Translations under genes and position numbers: made by a program
The notes under the pieces: model-generated
What the model saw: only the letters and a program-made list of their open reading frames with translations
What the model was told of the DNA's origin: nothing
Database searches by the model: none
In this document: positions 63,901 through 64,000 of the stretch, piece by piece
Layout of the letters: the number at the start of each line of letters is the position of its first letter
How positions within the stretch are numbered: the first letter of the stretch is position 1
Source: Candidatus Cetobacterium colombiensis
GTDB taxonomy: Bacteria > Fusobacteriota > Fusobacteriia > Fusobacteriales > Fusobacteriaceae
Direction: 5' to 3'
DNA length: 64,000 nucleotides
Assembly (NCBI RefSeq): GCF_033962415.1
Contig: NZ_JAVIKH010000001.1
Coordinates: forward strand, 62,001 to 126,000

Positions 63901-64000
63901 ATTTGGATGTCAATCTAGACTTAGACCAATTTTCCTAACTGTTGCAACTACACTAGTTGGTTTATTACCACTATACTTCTTTGGTGGACCACTTTTCCAA
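60965..64000 (+). CDS. RND efflux permease (3' truncated by window)
   Basis: 1012 codons are open to the window edge with no stop. It starts MKLTELAIKNKVTTYFLIIILLIGGY, typical of the HAE-1-like RND family, and shows the first large periplasmic loop, the TM4 motif LIIALGMLVDNAVVMSEN, a second half starting near 62500 and the TM10 region SLAGVVLNHAIILVD. At the proton-relay position AcrB has LVDDA; here it is LVDNA, and the TM10 lysine of AcrB (AKNAIL) is replaced by Asn (LNHAII), so the relay differs. With the TolC and adaptor it forms one exporter; the substrate is unknown. It ends within about the last membrane helices. Confidence 0.93.
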   Translation, partial: MKLTELAIKNKVTTYFLIIILLIGGYISYDKSEKAQDPGFTIKVALITTNWPGATAKQMADLVSKRIADQVQNMDSLWYVNSTNTDGQSNVYVNIKAEYKDIQPVWTELRNRINTFVVPNLPQGVQAPQINTFYGDIYGTLLAIGGDGYTYEELYETAYKLKEVLLFNVPQIGSVDISGIQNETIYIDVDNKLLSQSGITLENIINTLNKSNVIIKGGNIVIEDNRLKVSPSGNFKSIDDIKNTIITSPNGNSSIYLSEIANIYKGYQDPSPYSIDFNGNKSLVLGISLGAGEDVLLMGKGIQKTLKEYRNSLPIGLEVGEIYYLPDLVQTNVTAFIVNLFQAVTTIILVMLVFLGLRSGLIVAALTPTSIAFTLIGLYWFGYGINQITLAGLIIALGMLVDNAVVMSENITVLLEEGKTRMDACLESSQTLAIPLFVSSLTTIMAFSPIILNKQNMGEYVGPLTIVVMFALMSSWLINQTFIPLLCYDFIKLKPGEKQNLNSKPYTMYREILILVLKHKKVTIIATAVSFIFGLWLLGLAPANFMPASTDPVMSTYISLPKGTDINYTRDVVEDLNKFIEKNYSTGPQEPLPPGIWDYLTTGGTTKTYEKSGVLSWGSFIGGGAPRFSTGYSPQTQLPEYAYIMYNLTDYRLIPKLSKEINEYLLSKYPDMDVVSKGLGSGVSLAKDLGYVFASRDIDLLKKVSEEVKTKLTSLNGAYAVSDNWGIEVPEIFIEVDTEKAQTAGFNNETVGTYLQYVLQGYNASVYRNFEAPPQSTIIPIVLRANNQYKNDLNSIESIELINSQGQAVPLKQIANITLKYSNSLVATRNMAYSIEIDAAIRDFTTPLEVNKQFMPWLNEKLKEWGPNVKYYSSGIMQTSDENQQALFQQVPIAILGMFFLVVAQFNSMKKGLTIMLVIPLSILGVAIGLLITNTDLGFMAMIGIISLAGVVLNHAIILVDKMTIEKDDLGRSDQDAVVFGCQSRLRPIFLTVATTLVGLLPLYFFGGPLFQ

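Overview
The window is AT-rich and densely coded. It encodes a diderm anaerobe: there are outer-membrane beta-barrels, a TolC protein and an RND pump, together with anaerobic sulfite reductase, fusobacterial-style small proteins and many GGAGG ribosome sites. The best fit is a member of Fusobacteriota (Fusobacterium or Cetobacterium type). The genus is an inference; no rRNA or tRNA gene is present to settle it.

Layout. 1-6933: a Pel-like exopolysaccharide operon, cut by the left edge: a deacetylase-like DUF2194 protein, a PelE-like protein, PelF, a PelG fused to a lipoprotein repeat tail, and a small outer-membrane barrel. 7021-10285: a lipoprotein flavin reductase, a diguanylate cyclase and a VanZ-like protein. 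10325-14906: an iron-type alcohol dehydrogenase with a Crp/Fnr regulator, then pyrimidine-nucleoside phosphorylase, deoC and a second Crp/Fnr regulator. 14984-20943: a DUF1456 protein, asrABC, a metallophosphoesterase, a formate/nitrite-family channel and an unknown protein. Both asrA and the channel gene are preceded by a TGTGA-N6-TCACA dyad inside a terminator hairpin, so the channel probably exports the sulfide made by AsrABC.

21003-29028 (minus strand): a peptide-binding protein, murI, sbcC, sbcD and a PTS EIICB. 29189-33315: a fluoride riboswitch in front of a cation:proton antiporter, then a two-gene OpuC-type osmolyte transporter. 33384-34829 (minus): a nucleobase permease whose leader is a purine riboswitch of the adenine (U74) type ending directly on the Shine-Dalgarno. 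35096-35512: an unknown acidic protein with a structured leader. 35581-42114 (minus): the complete Bat aerotolerance operon (MoxR, DUF58, BatI-like, BatA, BatB, BatC, BatD). 42238-44589 (minus): a receiver-like/PAS/PAS/GGDEF/EAL protein. 44737-46118: a HAD phosphatase and two small unknown proteins.

46177-52010: a LysR regulator divergent from a transporter, an aconitase-family hydratase and a PrpF-like isomerase, the same gene set as E. coli ybhD-ybhH-ybhI-ybhJ. 52209-57563: a C_GCAxxG_C_C protein, a secreted class II cyclic-nucleotide phosphodiesterase, a small barrel, an aldehyde dehydrogenase and an M3 oligopeptidase. 57681-64000: a tripartite efflux operon (a TolC with an extra N-terminal binding-protein-like domain, an adaptor lipoprotein and an RND permease) cut by the right edge.

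No CRISPR array, insertion sequence, prophage, rRNA or tRNA was seen. The most unusual items are the PelG-lipoprotein fusion and compact diderm Pel locus, the purine riboswitch with no separate expression platform, the fluoride riboswitch on an antiporter, the paired terminator/operator dyads of the sulfite-sulfide genes, and the TolC fusion.
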